Part shown: piece by piece, positions 33,986 to 44,946 of the stretch
Position numbering within the stretch: the first letter of the stretch is position 1
Layout: every line of letters begins with the position of its first letter
NCBI RefSeq assembly: GCF_029168945.1
Contig: NC_083605.1
Coordinates: 18,241,280-18,305,279, forward strand
Direction of reading: 5' to 3'
From: Cannabis sativa
Taxonomy: Eukaryota > Streptophyta > Magnoliopsida > Rosales > Cannabaceae
Length of the DNA: 64,000 nucleotides
Translations under genes and position numbers: made by a program
The notes under the pieces: model-generated
Database searches by the model: none
What the model saw: only the letters and a program-made list of their open reading frames with translations
What the model was told of the DNA's origin: nothing

Positions 33986-34206
33986 TTTTTTTAAATAGAT
34001 GGCGGCAATTGGTCAAGTTTGGGCCATGGTTTTCGTTTTCAATTATATGGTATTTAGTTTAGTGTTTCAATAGTTTTGGCTTAGGTGTCACGTTACTTTT
34101 AATTTGTCATGAGTTTGAACAACGTTATTTTTGTAATTAATTTGCTAATAACGTATATTTATGAAAAAAATTCCAAAAAAAATATATAATTTGGGTCCTT
34201 ATTTAA

Positions 34207-34467
34207 GAGGAAATTACACTCTATACCCTTTTTTGTATTGTCCTCTTTTATTTTTACCTTCTTTTTTAAAATCTATCATTTTTACCTCTTTTTTTAAACA
34301 TTGTACCAACTTTGCCCTTGTCACTTCAAGATACTCTCCATGTGATTCTCTTATGTAAGGGTATTTTGGGTACAATACATATAAAAAGAGGTATGTTTCA
34401 AATAAATATAAAATTAGAGGTAAATTTGATTAATTGATGAATAAAAGAGGCATTTTTCAACTTACCC
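34207..34467. mobile_element. Second Mutator-like MITE
   Basis: A 261-bp unit flanked by CCTTATTTAA at 34,197-34,206 and 34,468-34,477, a perfect 10-bp direct repeat. The ends are only loosely inverted (GAGGAAATTACACTC against GGGTAAGTTGAAAAATG). No coding frame supports a protein; the ORF at 34,161-34,358 overlaps its edge. Confidence 0.6.
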
Positions 34468-34634
34468 CCTTATTTAAAAAGAAATGTAGTATTTTCAAAA
34501 TTATTTAAAATTGTGTATTTTTAAAAGGAAATTTTTTTTTTTTAACTTTTGGACTTGGTGGACCTTAGGTATAGGCCTAACCCGCCTATACATAGAGTCA
34601 AGCTTGATAATTGAATATATTCTATGTTTGGTGT

Positions 34635-34968
34635 TGTTGCTCCAAAATTCGCCCAAAATACGTGGACCAGTCAAGAGGGGACACGTGGATCAGATAACTT
34701 GGAAAGATTTGCTAAGTCTTTTTATGCCACCAGGAAAGCGCTATTAACATGGGTCCCGGAGGAGACACCCGGAGTACAAGTTACTCCCGGAAGCTAGTAT
34801 AGCGTGAAGGCCCTCCGGGATGTGTCAGATCTCTCCCGAGAAATCAAGTCGCATTTAATGCTGCATGGGAGGAAGCGTGTTGGGACTGTAACACGCAATA
34901 AAGTCTGACGGCACAACCCCCAAACAGCAGCGCTACAGTAATGATCATTTAAGTCTAGCGACGGCTAT
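34635..34968 (+). repeat. 5' LTR of element D, first part
   Basis: The first 334 bp of the LTR (TGTTGCTCC to GACGGCTAT), cut by element G. GCTAT at 34,964-34,968 is the left copy of G's target duplication. Two C/T differences from the 3' LTR fall in this part. Confidence 0.9.
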
Positions 34969-37209
34969 TGTAACACCCTAACTAATTTAGGCGTATTACG
35001 TGATTTTTAAACGTACTGTGCAGCTCGTTGCCAATCAACGAGGTTTATGGAAAAACGTGATTAATTAAAATTTTGCTTTTTCATTAAACTTATAAACCAT
35101 TTTACCAAAAAGTCTCGGGATCCCGATTTATAAAAATATTTACAAACGTTTTTACTATTCAACTTTTACATCAAAATAAGGTCATCTAACGACCGTTACA
35201 AAAATCTCAGCCCTGCTGTCCCGAGGATCGTACGCTCCAGGCCTAACCGCCCCGACATGTACAACCCCATAAGCTCGCTCACGGTCCATCAGCAACTGCC
35301 TTGCCTTTACCTACACATGAACGTAAACTGTGAGTCGACAGACTCAGTAAGAAAAGCATAATAATATCATACATAAAACTGACTGCCGTGTCCAACACGA
35401 TACCGAGTCCCGCTACTGCCATGTCCAACATGGTACTGAGCACTACTGCCATGTCCAACATGGTACTGAGTTTTGAACGTTCAGGGGACGGTACTATTGA
35501 CAAGTATCCTCCTGATCGGTCGAACCGGTCATACTCTCGGTTGGTCATACTCCCGGCCCTGTACCGACGGGATAGGTCAATAGCACCGAACCACCAACCG
35601 GTGTCGGCCCCTGGATCGGTCGAACCGGTCATACTCCGCTTGGTCATACTCCAGCCTGTACCGACGTGACAGGGTTGGGTGGTTCGAAGCCTAAATACAT
35701 ATCTAATGTAATCTAACAGGCTTCCTACATGCACGCTAAACATGTAATCTACATATGCATACTGTTATACTAATCTTACCTGGATTCCGATTTCAGGTGT
35801 GCCGGTCAACCTGACTGGAACTGAAGCTGAACGGCGGATTACTGGCTCCTAAACCATAAAAATCACAACGCTATAAGTGACACGCTAAATCACTTCCCGG
35901 GGACTAAAACTCGAAACTAAAAGTTTCCCTATCGATAAAAAGCATGGCAATACCCCTAAAAACCCAAAAACGAGGAAAACTAGGGTTCTGAAAAATCCCC
36001 AACCGGAAGACCGGTTGCCCAACCGGAATTCCGGTTCTGGGAAAATCTGAACCCCCATCCGGAATTCCGGATGCTCAACCGGAATTCCGGTTCCTCGCAG
36101 GCAGCAACCAAAAATTCACATATCTTGACCAATTCGAACCCAATTGATCCCAAACTTTCCAGACCTCCTCAATAGGTCCCAAATAACCATTCTAGAGCAT
36201 CAAACCTACCCAGAAATCCCACATGCAAAATTCACCATTGAAGCTCAAGCTTTGAGTTCCAAACTCAAGCTTGAGCAAAACCAACTAAACAAGCAATCCA
36301 CTAGCTTAATTCACCTTAAACTAGCATAATATTACCTCAGAAAACATTTAGAAATAACAGCAATATCACAGAACAGAAACATAACAATTTCCTTCCAAAA
36401 TTCATACTTTTTCAAAGAAAACTCAAGGCTTTAACAATCTAACCTACATGCTTCTAACATAGCTTAAACAACAACAATAATCATGCTTTAAACAACTTAA
36501 ATCAACAACAAAACACAGCAGAAACATCTCTCAAAAATCACATGCATTATTATCCATTTTCATCATTTTCTTCAAGGAATTTAAAGAGAAAAGAACTAGA
36601 AAACACATACCACAACAAGAGATCACTAAAGCTTGCAAACTAGGGCTTGAATCACCAAAGAAAACCAGCCCTTGCACCCCCAAGGTTCAGCCGAAAAGCA
36701 AGAGAAAAGAGAGAGAGTTTTCTATGTTTTAAACTTTCCAATTTTTTTTGGCTAAGTGTAAAATGAAGGAACTAAAGAATAAAGCCATATATTATTATTT
36801 AATAAATCCTTTTTCAGCCAAAAGCAATTAATTAAATAAACATTTAATTCCAATTAAAAGTCACATAAGACAAAATATCATTGGGGCAAAAAGACCATTT
36901 TGCCCCTCCATACAAAAACCACATAAAACATACTTAAGGGGTATTTTTGGGACATTCTAGATTCCCGGCCATTCCCGACATTCCCAATGTCTAAAACCCG
37001 TCCCCATATTACTAACATACTAAGTTGTGATTTCTACTGAGCCAAACGCCGCGTTCCAAAATACCGGACACCGGAAATGCGAAATAAAACTACTGATGAC
37101 ATAATTATGCATATCTGAATTCCATAATAAATTATTTAAATGGCTATAAATAATTTCCTGATTAACATAAATAACTGCTAATTTCCAAATTAACTAAGCG
37201 GGCTTTACA
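34969..37209 (-). repeat. 3' LTR of element G
   Basis: A 2,241-bp LTR (TGTAACACC to GGCTTTACA on the plus strand). It holds three CCRTGTCCAACAYGG units at 35,383-35,470 and two GGTCATACTCC/GTACCGACG units at 35,508-35,676. Perfect palindromes AACCGGAATTCCGGTT (36,021-36,036 and 36,077-36,092) flank CATCCGGAATTCCGGATG (36,056-36,073). No gene. Confidence 0.88.
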
Positions 37210-37230
37210 ACTATCCCCCCCTTAAAAGGA
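37210..37230 (-). promoter_or_regulatory. Polypurine tract of element G
   Basis: The minus strand shows a purine-rich tract with CTTTTAAGGGGGGG immediately upstream of the 3' LTR, matching the tract in F. Confidence 0.75.
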
Positions 37231-40200
37231 TTTCGTCCCCGAAATCTAACCTGAATAACTCTGGATATTGAGCTCGCATATCTGATTCTAGCTCCCAGGT
37301 GGCTTCTTCCACCTTACTGTTTCTCCAGAGAACCTTGACCAACGCTATGGTCTTATTCCGAAGGACTTTATCCTTTCTATCCAGGATCTGCACTGGCTGT
37401 TCCTCGTAAGACATATCTGACTGAAGCTGAAGGCTCTCATAACTGAGTATATGAGAGGGGTCTGAAACGTATTTTCTCAACATTGAGACATGAAATACGT
37501 TGTGCACTGCTGATAAAGCTGGAGGCAATGCTAACCGATATGCCACTTGACCTATCTTCTCGAGAATCTCGAAAGGTCCTGTAAATCTAGGGCATAACTT
37601 GCCTCTTTTCCTGAAACGTTTAATCCCCTTCATCGGAGATACTCGCAAAAACACATGGTCCCCTACTCGGAACTCAACATCTCTACGTTTCGGATCTGCG
37701 TAACTCTTCTGTCTGCTCTGTGAGGCAAGCATTCTAGCTTTTATCTTCTCTATTGCCTCATTGGTCCGCTGAACTGACTCTGGACCTAGGTATTTCCTCT
37801 CCCCTGTCTCATCCCAGTGGATAGGGGATCTACATTTCCTACCGTACAACAGTTCATAGGGTGCCATCCCTATCGTACTCTGATAACTGTTGTTATACGA
37901 GAACTCTATTAACGGTAGGTATTTATTCCATGAACCCTCAAAGTCCATAACACAGGCTCTCAGCATGTCCTCCAATATCTGAATTGTCCTTTCGGACTGA
38001 CCATCTGTCTGAGGATGGAATGCTGTACTGAATTTTAGCTTCGTACCCATTGCCCGTTGCAAACTTTGCCAAAATTTGGAGGTGAATTTCGGATCCCTGT
38101 CCGAAACTATAGACTTCGGTACCCCGTGAAGTCTCACTATTTCCCTGACATATAACTCTGCCAACTGATCCACTGTAAATGTTGTTCGACCGCGAAAATG
38201 AGCGTATTTCGTAAATCGGTCCACCACTACCCGCATGGAATCATACATACCCGTGGTCCTAGGTAACCCGACCACAAAATCCATCGTAATATCCTCCCAT
38301 TTCCACTCTGGTAGGGTTAGAGGCTGCAACAACCCTGCTGGTCTCTGATGTTCAGCCTTGATCTGCTGACACGTGAGGCATCTCGAAACGAATTCTACCA
38401 AATTCTTCTTCATACCGTTCCACCAGAAGTACGGTTTCAAGTCTTGGTACATCTTGGTGGTGCCGGGATGTAGAGAATATGGAGTAGAATGAGCCTCCTC
38501 AAAGATCTCGTTCCTCAAGTCCACACTGTTCGGGACACAAACCCTGGCTTTATACAAAAGCATCCCACTGTCTGTCACTGAAAAGTCTTTGGCTTGACCA
38601 GCCAATACCTCATCTCGGATCTTCACTAACTCCGGATCTGTTGTCTGAGCAACCTTTATTCTTTCTAACAGATCAGATTGCAGCGTTAAGTTGTGAAGCT
38701 GACCTACCACAAACTCAATGCTGGACCTAACCATATCCTCTGCTAGCTGAGGTGAGATCTGAACCATGCTAGCTACTTGCCCGGGACCCTTTCTGCTCAG
38801 GGCATCGGCCACTACATTGGCTTTCCCGGGATGGTAAAGGATCTCACAATCATAGTCCTTCACTAATTCCAACCAACGCCTTTGTCTCATGTTCAAATCT
38901 TTCTGAGTAAAGAAATACTTGAGACTTTTATGGTCGGTATAGATCTCGCACTTCTCCCCATACAAGTAATGCCGCCAAATCTTCAGTGCAAAAACCACTG
39001 CGGCCAATTCTAAATCATGAGTCGGGTATCGCTGTTCATAATCCTTTAACTGACGGGAGGCATAAGCGATAACCCGATCGGCTTGCATCAATACGCACCC
39101 CAAACCCTGTTTGGATGCGTCACAATAGACCACGAACTTCTCCTCGTCCGAAGGCAAAGCTAGTACCGGTGCAGTAATCAATCTCTGTTTCAGTTCCTGA
39201 AAACTAGCTTCGCATTTATCTGTCCAGATAAATCGCTGATTCTTCTTTGTAAGCTCGGTTAGGGGCATAGAAATTTTGGAGAACCCCTCCACGAACCTAC
39301 GGTAGTACCCAGCTAATCCCAAAAAGCTTCTGATCTCTGTCACTGTCTTCGGTCTCGGCCAATCCCTGACGGATTCGATCTTCCCGGGATCCACCTTGAT
39401 CCCGTCCTTACCCACAATGTGTCCTAGGAAGGACACCTGAGACAACCAGAACTCACATTTCTTGAACTTGGCGTAGAGTCTATGTTCTCGAAGTCGTTGC
39501 AGTACCATCTGAAGATGTAACTCATGCTCCTCTTCTGACTGAGAGTACACGAGGATGTCGTCGATAAACACGATCACACAGATATCGAGGAAATCCTTGA
39601 ATACTCTATTCATCAGGTCCATGAATGCTGCAGGAGCATTGGTTAGTCCGAATGACATAACCAGGAACTCGTAGTGTCCATACCTAGTGCGGAAAGCCGT
39701 CTTTGGAATGTCCTCCTCTCGGATCCTCAACTGATGATAACCCGAACGGAGATCAATCTTAGAAAAGACCGTCTTCCCCTGAAGCTGATCGAACAAGTCA
39801 TCGATCCTAGGTAATGGATATTTATTCTTCACCGTCAGCTTGTTCAACTCTCTGTAGTCGATGCACATCCTCATAGATCCATCTTTCTTCTTGACGAACA
39901 AAACCGGGGCTCCCCAGGGTGACACACTAGGCCGAATGAACCCTATATCAAGCAACCCCTGGAGCTGAATCTTTAACTCCTTAAGTTCAGCTGGAGCCAT
40001 CCTATACGGGGCTTTAGAAACCGGATCCACCCCTGGTGCCAAGTCAATCACGAAGTCAATCTCCCGCTGAGGTGGTAACCCTGGAAGTTCTTCGGGAAAA
40101 ACGTCCAAAAATTCCCGAACCACGCTGATGTCCTCTGGCCGAATGGTGTCTGGCCGAGTGGTGTCCACCACCACGGCCAGAAACCCTAAGCACCCACCGT

Positions 40201-40669
40201 GCAATAGTTCTCTCGCTGACATAGCCGAGATCACCGGGATCCGAGAACCCTGAACCGAACCCACAAATACGAACGGTTCTTCACTTTCCGGTTGGAAGAC
40301 CACCATCTTCCTCTTGCAATCAATGCTCGCCGAATATTTAGATAGGAAATCCATTCCTAAAATAATATCAAATTCGACTAAGCTCATCTCTATCAGATCA
40401 GCGCTCAACTCTCTACCATCTATCCTGATCGGCATAGACCTAATCCACCTATTGGAGATAACCAATTCTCCGCCAGGTAACAGGGTTCCAAACCCTGATT
40501 CATATCTATCAAAGGGTCTACCCAACTTACTAAAGACTCTGGCCGCCACATAAGAACGTGTAGCCCCAGAATCAAACAACACTGAATAAAACGAGTCGTT
40601 AATAAGAATCTGACCTGTAACAACTGATGGGCTGGCATCTGCATCAGCCTGCGTGATGGCGAATACCAC
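37211..40669 (-). CDS. Element G pol: protease, RT, RNase H, integrase, chromodomain
   Basis: One open frame of 1,152 codons; the Met at 40,669 is only the first Met after the gag frameshift, not necessarily a real start. Protease: [12 protein letters not shown] (residues ~30-41). RT at about 215-420 with active site FIDDILVYS near 368. RNase H from about 500 ([14 protein letters not shown]). Integrase at about 710-1,000 with HHCC residues (CLTCQQIK) and DDE positions in [17 protein letters not shown] and QSERTIQ. Chromodomain at about 1,085-1,140 ([12 protein letters not shown] to EEATWELE). Compared with F, three residues are missing in the integrase core (AHFRGRTTF against AHFLPVRTTF), and a tryptophan before VVVDRF is arginine, so integrase activity is uncertain. 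Confidence 0.9.
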   Translation of the reverse strand: MVFAITQADADASPSVVTGQILINDSFYSVLFDSGATRSYVAARVFSKLGRPFDRYESGFGTLLPGGELVISNRWIRSMPIRIDGRELSADLIEMSLVEFDIILGMDFLSKYSASIDCKRKMVVFQPESEEPFVFVGSVQGSRIPVISAMSARELLHGGCLGFLAVVVDTTRPDTIRPEDISVVREFLDVFPEELPGLPPQREIDFVIDLAPGVDPVSKAPYRMAPAELKELKIQLQGLLDIGFIRPSVSPWGAPVLFVKKKDGSMRMCIDYRELNKLTVKNKYPLPRIDDLFDQLQGKTVFSKIDLRSGYHQLRIREEDIPKTAFRTRYGHYEFLVMSFGLTNAPAAFMDLMNRVFKDFLDICVIVFIDDILVYSQSEEEHELHLQMVLQRLREHRLYAKFKKCEFWLSQVSFLGHIVGKDGIKVDPGKIESVRDWPRPKTVTEIRSFLGLAGYYRRFVEGFSKISMPLTELTKKNQRFIWTDKCEASFQELKQRLITAPVLALPSDEEKFVVYCDASKQGLGCVLMQADRVIAYASRQLKDYEQRYPTHDLELAAVVFALKIWRHYLYGEKCEIYTDHKSLKYFFTQKDLNMRQRRWLELVKDYDCEILYHPGKANVVADALSRKGPGQVASMVQISPQLAEDMVRSSIEFVVGQLHNLTLQSDLLERIKVAQTTDPELVKIRDEVLAGQAKDFSVTDSGMLLYKARVCVPNSVDLRNEIFEEAHSTPYSLHPGTTKMYQDLKPYFWWNGMKKNLVEFVSRCLTCQQIKAEHQRPAGLLQPLTLPEWKWEDITMDFVVGLPRTTGMYDSMRVVVDRFTKYAHFRGRTTFTVDQLAELYVREIVRLHGVPKSIVSDRDPKFTSKFWQSLQRAMGTKLKFSTAFHPQTDGQSERTIQILEDMLRACVMDFEGSWNKYLPLIEFSYNNSYQSTIGMAPYELLYGRKCRSPIHWDETGERKYLGPESVQRTNEAIEKIKARMLASQSRQKSYADPKRRDVEFRVGDHVFLRVSPMKGIKRFRKRGKLCPRFTGPFEILEKIGQVAYRLALPPALSAVHNVFHVSMLRKYVSDPSHILSYESLQLQSDMSYEEQPVQILDRKDKVLRNKTIALVKVLWRNSKVEEATWELESDMRAQYPELFRLDFGDEILLRGG

Positions 40670-41899
40670 AGGCGGAGTGGGTATCGCCGGAGCTCTCGGT
40701 GCCTACGGCGGAGGGCCCGGGGACATTCCCTCTTGAAGTGCCCGGGCATGCCACAATGAAAGCATCCCTGCCCCTTGCACTCTCCCCGATGGTGCCTCTT
40801 GCAGCTAGGGCACTCGGGATAGGAGAAGCGAGTCTCATTACCACCAGGACGACTCCCTCTGTTCTGGTTCCCCCGGAACCTCTTGTTCTGACTCGAGCCG
40901 CCGGAAGCAGTGGGTGCCCTCTTCCTCTGATCAATGGCCGAACCACTACTCCCCCTGCTAAAGCCTGATGCAGGAGGGGTAGGAGCTCCGCCACCAACCG
41001 GAGTACTGGCTGAATCTGACATACACCCCACTGCGCCCTCAGCTCGCAGTGCCTTCTCCACCATCTGAGCGTAGGTGGTGCTGTCGTCGCGGGTAATCAT
41101 CGTGTCATGCCCGATCTTGGGATTCAACCCGTCCGGCATACTTCTCCTTTCGCCGAAGTCGGTCGGCACGATTCCCGAGGCTAACCTCGCCAGCCGTCAA
41201 CTGAGTAGTATACTCAGTGACACTCATGTTCTCCCGCTGGGTCAGGTGAACGAATTCCTTTCTCTTGGCGCTTCTAACCGCCTCGTTGTAGTACTTCGCG
41301 TTGAAGAGTTCCTGGAACCTCTCCCAAGTCATGGTGGTGACGTCATGGATCTGAGACACCATGTCCCACCATACCAGGGCGTCCTCCTGGAACTGAAATG
41401 TGGCGCACACCACTCTGTCGTTGCCGGTGACACCCATAAAGTTCAAGATTCTGGTGATCACCGTAAGCCACTGCTCGGCTTTCGACACATCTGGACCTCC
41501 CAGGAATACCGGAGGTGCTTGCTTCCGGAACCTCTCATACAACGGTTCCAATCTATGGGCCGCCACTACCATCTCGGCCTGGGCAGCAGGGGCAGGTGCC
41601 ACTGGAACTACTGGCACAGGAACTGCAGGAGCACCCCGTCTCGTCTCAACCTCTCGAATCTCGAGGTCTTGCTCTTCGATCCCGGCTTGCATTTCCGCAA
41701 ACCGTAACTCCCGGTTCCGGGCTCCCCGATCGGCCGGGGGAGCACAGGCAGCCTGTGGCGGGTTTTCATCACCCCGGCCACGAGCCCTGCCTCGGGGACC
41801 TCTGCCTCGGCCCCTAGCAGGTGGGGGAAACTGAGCTCCCTGTCCCTGATTCGACCCTACGGAGTTGCCCTGACTCCTCGTGGTCCGCCTGGCGTCCAT
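40670..41899 (-). pseudogene. Element G gag, frameshifted
   Basis: The start ATG at 41,899 (MDARRTTRSQGNSVG) is followed by an RG-rich N-terminus (ARGRGRGPRGRARGRG) and the gag domain ([21 protein letters not shown]). Relative to F, two bases are missing near 41,193-41,200, shifting the frame to the one read at 41,169-40,420. That frame carries the CCHC knuckle [15 protein letters not shown] second shift near 40,705-40,730 returns to the pol frame. With two breaks, normal Gag or Gag-Pol would not be made. The product would normally form the particle that packages element RNA. Confidence 0.85.
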
Positions 41900-42165
41900 C
41901 TAGTTAGAACCGCCTGCGAAACCAAGAGTTGGCATATCAGGTCGTATTCAGGGCGAGCTTACTAATGCCGCTTAATTTGGAAATTAGAAATGAAACATGC
42001 GCCTATTCTACTATCAGGCTACTAACATGCTTCCTAACAGGCTTTTCTTTTTCATAACTGAATAAAATAAACTACTAAAGCAATAAAGGCTTACTGAACC
42101 GTGAACCGAGCTAACTGCTGATGATGATTGTACATGTCGTGACGATCTTCGGAAGACAACCTGGC

Positions 42166-42178
42166 GGCTCTGATACCA
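42166..42178 (-). promoter_or_regulatory. Primer-binding site of element G (initiator Met tRNA)
   Basis: The minus strand reads TGGTATCAGAGCC, a perfect match, three bases from the LTR edge at 42,182. F has the same arrangement. Confidence 0.88.
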
Positions 42179-42181
42179 AGT

Positions 42182-44430
42182 TGTAACACCCTAACTAATT
42201 TAGGCGTATTACGTGATTTTTAAACGTACTGTGCAGCTCGTTGCTAATCAACGAGGTTTATGGAAAAACGTGATTAATTAAAATTTTGCTTTTTCATTAA
42301 ACTTATAAACCATTTTACCAAAAAGTCTCGGGATCCCGATTTATAAAAATATTTACAAACGTTTTTACTATTCAACTTTTACATCAAAATAAGGTCATCT
42401 AACGACCGTTACAAAAATCTCAGCCCTGCTGTCCCGAGGATCGTACGCTCCAGGCCTAACCGCCCCGACATGTACAACCCCATAAGCTCGCTCACGGTCC
42501 ATCAGCAAGAATCGCCTTGCCTTTACCTACACATGAACGTAAACTGTGAGTCGACAGACTCAGCAAGAAAAGCATAATAATATCATACATAAAACTGACT
42601 GCCGTGTCCAACACGATACTGAGTCCCGCTACTGCCATGTCCAACATGGTACTGAGCACTACTGCCATGTCCAACATGGTACTGAGTTTTGAACGTTCAG
42701 GGGACGGTACTATTGACAAGTATCCTCCTGATCGGTCGAACCGGTCATACTCCGGCTGCTGGTCATACTCCAGCCTGTACCGACGGGATAGGTCAATAAG
42801 CCTTTGAACCACCAACCAAAGGTCGGCCCCTGATCGGTCGAATCCGGTCATACTCCGCCGCTGGTCATACTCCAGCCTGTACCGACGTGACAGGGTTGGG
42901 TGGTTCGAAGCCTAAATACATATCTAATGTAATCTAACAGGCTTCCTACATGCACGCTAAACATGTAATCTACATATGCATACTGTTATACTAATCTTAC
43001 CTGGATTCCGATTTCAGGTGTGCCGGTCAACCCGACCGGAACCGAAGCCGAACGGCGGATTACATCGGCTCCTAAACCATAAAAATCACAACGCTATAAG
43101 TGACACGCTAAATCACTTCCCGGACTAAAACTCGAAACTAAAAGTTTCCCTATCGATAAAAAGCATGGCAATACCCCTAAAAACCCAAAAACGAGGAAAA
43201 CTAGGGTTCTGAAAAATCCCCAACCGGAAGACCGGTTGCCCAACCGGAATTCCGGTTCTGGGAAAATCTGAACCCCCATCCGGAATTCCGGATGCTCAAC
43301 CGGAATTCCGGTTCCTCGCAGGCAGCAACCAAAAATTCACATATCTTGACCAATTCGAACCCAATTGATCCCAAACTTTCCGGTACCTCCTCAATAGGTC
43401 CCAAATAACCATTCTAGAGCATCAAACCTACCCAGAAATCCCACATGCAAAATTCACCATTGAAGCTCAAGCTTTGAGTTCCAAACTCAAGCTTGAGCAA
43501 AACCAACTAAACAAGCAATCCACTAGCTTAATTCACCTTAAACTAGCATAATATTACCTCAGAAAACATTTAGAAATAACAGCAATATCACAGAACAGAA
43601 ACATAACAATTTCCTTCCAAAATTCATACTTTTTCAAAGAAAACTCAAGGCTTTAACAATCTAACCTACATGCTTCTAACATAGCTTAAACAACAACAAT
43701 AATCTTGCTTTAAACAACTTAAATCAACAACAAAACACAGCAGAAACATCTCTCAAAAATCACATGCATTATTATCCATTTTCATCATTTTCTTCAAGGA
43801 ATTTAAAGAGAAAAGAACTAGAAAACACATACCACAACAAGAGATCACTAAAGCTTGCAAACTAGGGCTTGAATCACCAAAGAAAACCAGCCCTTGCACC
43901 CCCAAGGTTCAGCCGAAAAGCAAGAGAAAAGAGAGAGAGTTTTCTATGTTTTAAACTTTCCAATTTTTTTGGCTAAGTGTAAAATGAAGGAACTAAAGAA
44001 TAAAGCCATATATTATTATTTAATAAATCCTTTTTCAGCCAAAAGCAATTAATTAAATAAACATTTAATTCCAATTAAAAGTCACATAAGACAAAATATC
44101 ATTGGGGCAAAAAGACCATTTTGCCCCTCCATACAAAAACCACATAAAACATACTTAAGGGGTATTTTTGGGACATTCTAGATTCCCGGCCATTCCCGAC
44201 ATTCCCAATGTCTAAAACCCGTCCCCATATTACTAACATACTAAGTTGTGATTTCTACTGAGCCAAACGCCGCGTTCCAAAATACCGGACACCGGAAATG
44301 CGAAATAAAACTACTGATGACATAATTATGCATATCTGAATTCCATAATAAATTATTTAAATGGCTATAAATAATTTCCTGATTAACATAAATAACTGCT
44401 AATTTCCAAATTAACTAAGCGGGCTTTACA
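42182..44430 (-). repeat. 5' LTR of element G
   Basis: A 2,249-bp LTR, partner of 34,969-37,209. The part from about 43,400 to 44,430 is almost identical to its partner, while 42,480-43,080 carries clustered differences (see findings). It contains the same short tandem units (42,597-42,687; 42,724-42,896) and GGAATTCC palindromes (43,242-43,313). Confidence 0.88.
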
Positions 44431-44883
44431 GCTATTCTGCGAAGAGTCACGTCAATCATAAGACAAAAAGGACATTCTCCATAAAAGCCCTACAGCACCT
44501 AGGGATTTGACCATGCATCACCCATGGTATATTCATCGGAAATGCCCAACTTTATGGATACTTACAGACACATGTGTAAGAACAATTCTAGGGATTACCC
44601 CACAAAAACACTATAAATACCCCCTCAAAGCTCATTTAATGGGGTCGGAGAATCTTGGTTGCAAAAGAGCAAGAAGAGAAAAAACTCACCAAGAACATTC
44701 TCTGTATTTAAGAGAAAAACATTCTCTCAAGTGTAGAATCTGTATTAAATACATCCATTAATAGCAGTGGCTCGTGGACTAAGGCTCATTAACGCCCCAA
44801 CCACGTAAAAAGTCTTCATCTCACTTTCTTACAGCTCATCATTATATTTATATTTTAACAGTTGCCGAAAACCTCGGTCAACA
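44431..44883 (+). repeat. 5' LTR of element D, second part, with promoter
   Basis: The remainder of D's LTR after element G, beginning with the duplicated GCTAT and ending CGGTCAACA. A TATA box CTATAAATAC at 44,611-44,620 is the likely Pol II promoter for D's genomic RNA. Element G now separates it from the upstream 334 bp of U3, which probably weakens or changes its regulation. Confidence 0.87.
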
Positions 44884-44946
44884 TTTTGGTGCTTTCATTG
44901 AGAGCTGAGGAAAGCTACTACATAACAAGCATTTGACTTCACAACA
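44884..44946 (+). promoter_or_regulatory. Leader of element D with putative primer-binding site
   Basis: It begins TTTTGGTGCTTTCATTGAGA directly after the LTR, closely matching the same position in C. The conservation supports a PBS, but I cannot name the tRNA. The leader to the gag ATG is only about 60 bp. Confidence 0.55.

Larger units (their letters stand above)
34969..44430 (-). mobile_element. Element G: Tekay-like Ty3/gypsy chromovirus, relatively intact
   Basis: A full-length 9.5-kb minus-strand element with a perfect 5-bp duplication GCTAT (34,964-34,968 and 44,431-44,435). It has a 3' LTR (34,969-37,209), PPT (37,210-37,230), pol (37,211-40,669), frameshifted gag (40,670-41,899), Met-tRNA PBS (42,166-42,178) and 5' LTR (42,182-44,430). 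Because it sits inside the 5' LTR of D, it is the younger of the two. It belongs to the same family as element F. Confidence 0.9.

Noticed and set aside
36021..36092. Replication origin or CRISPR-like repeats in the LTR palindromes
   Set aside because: There are only three palindromes with unequal spacing inside an LTR, repeated because the LTR is repeated; nothing supports an origin, and CRISPR arrays are not expected in this plant context.
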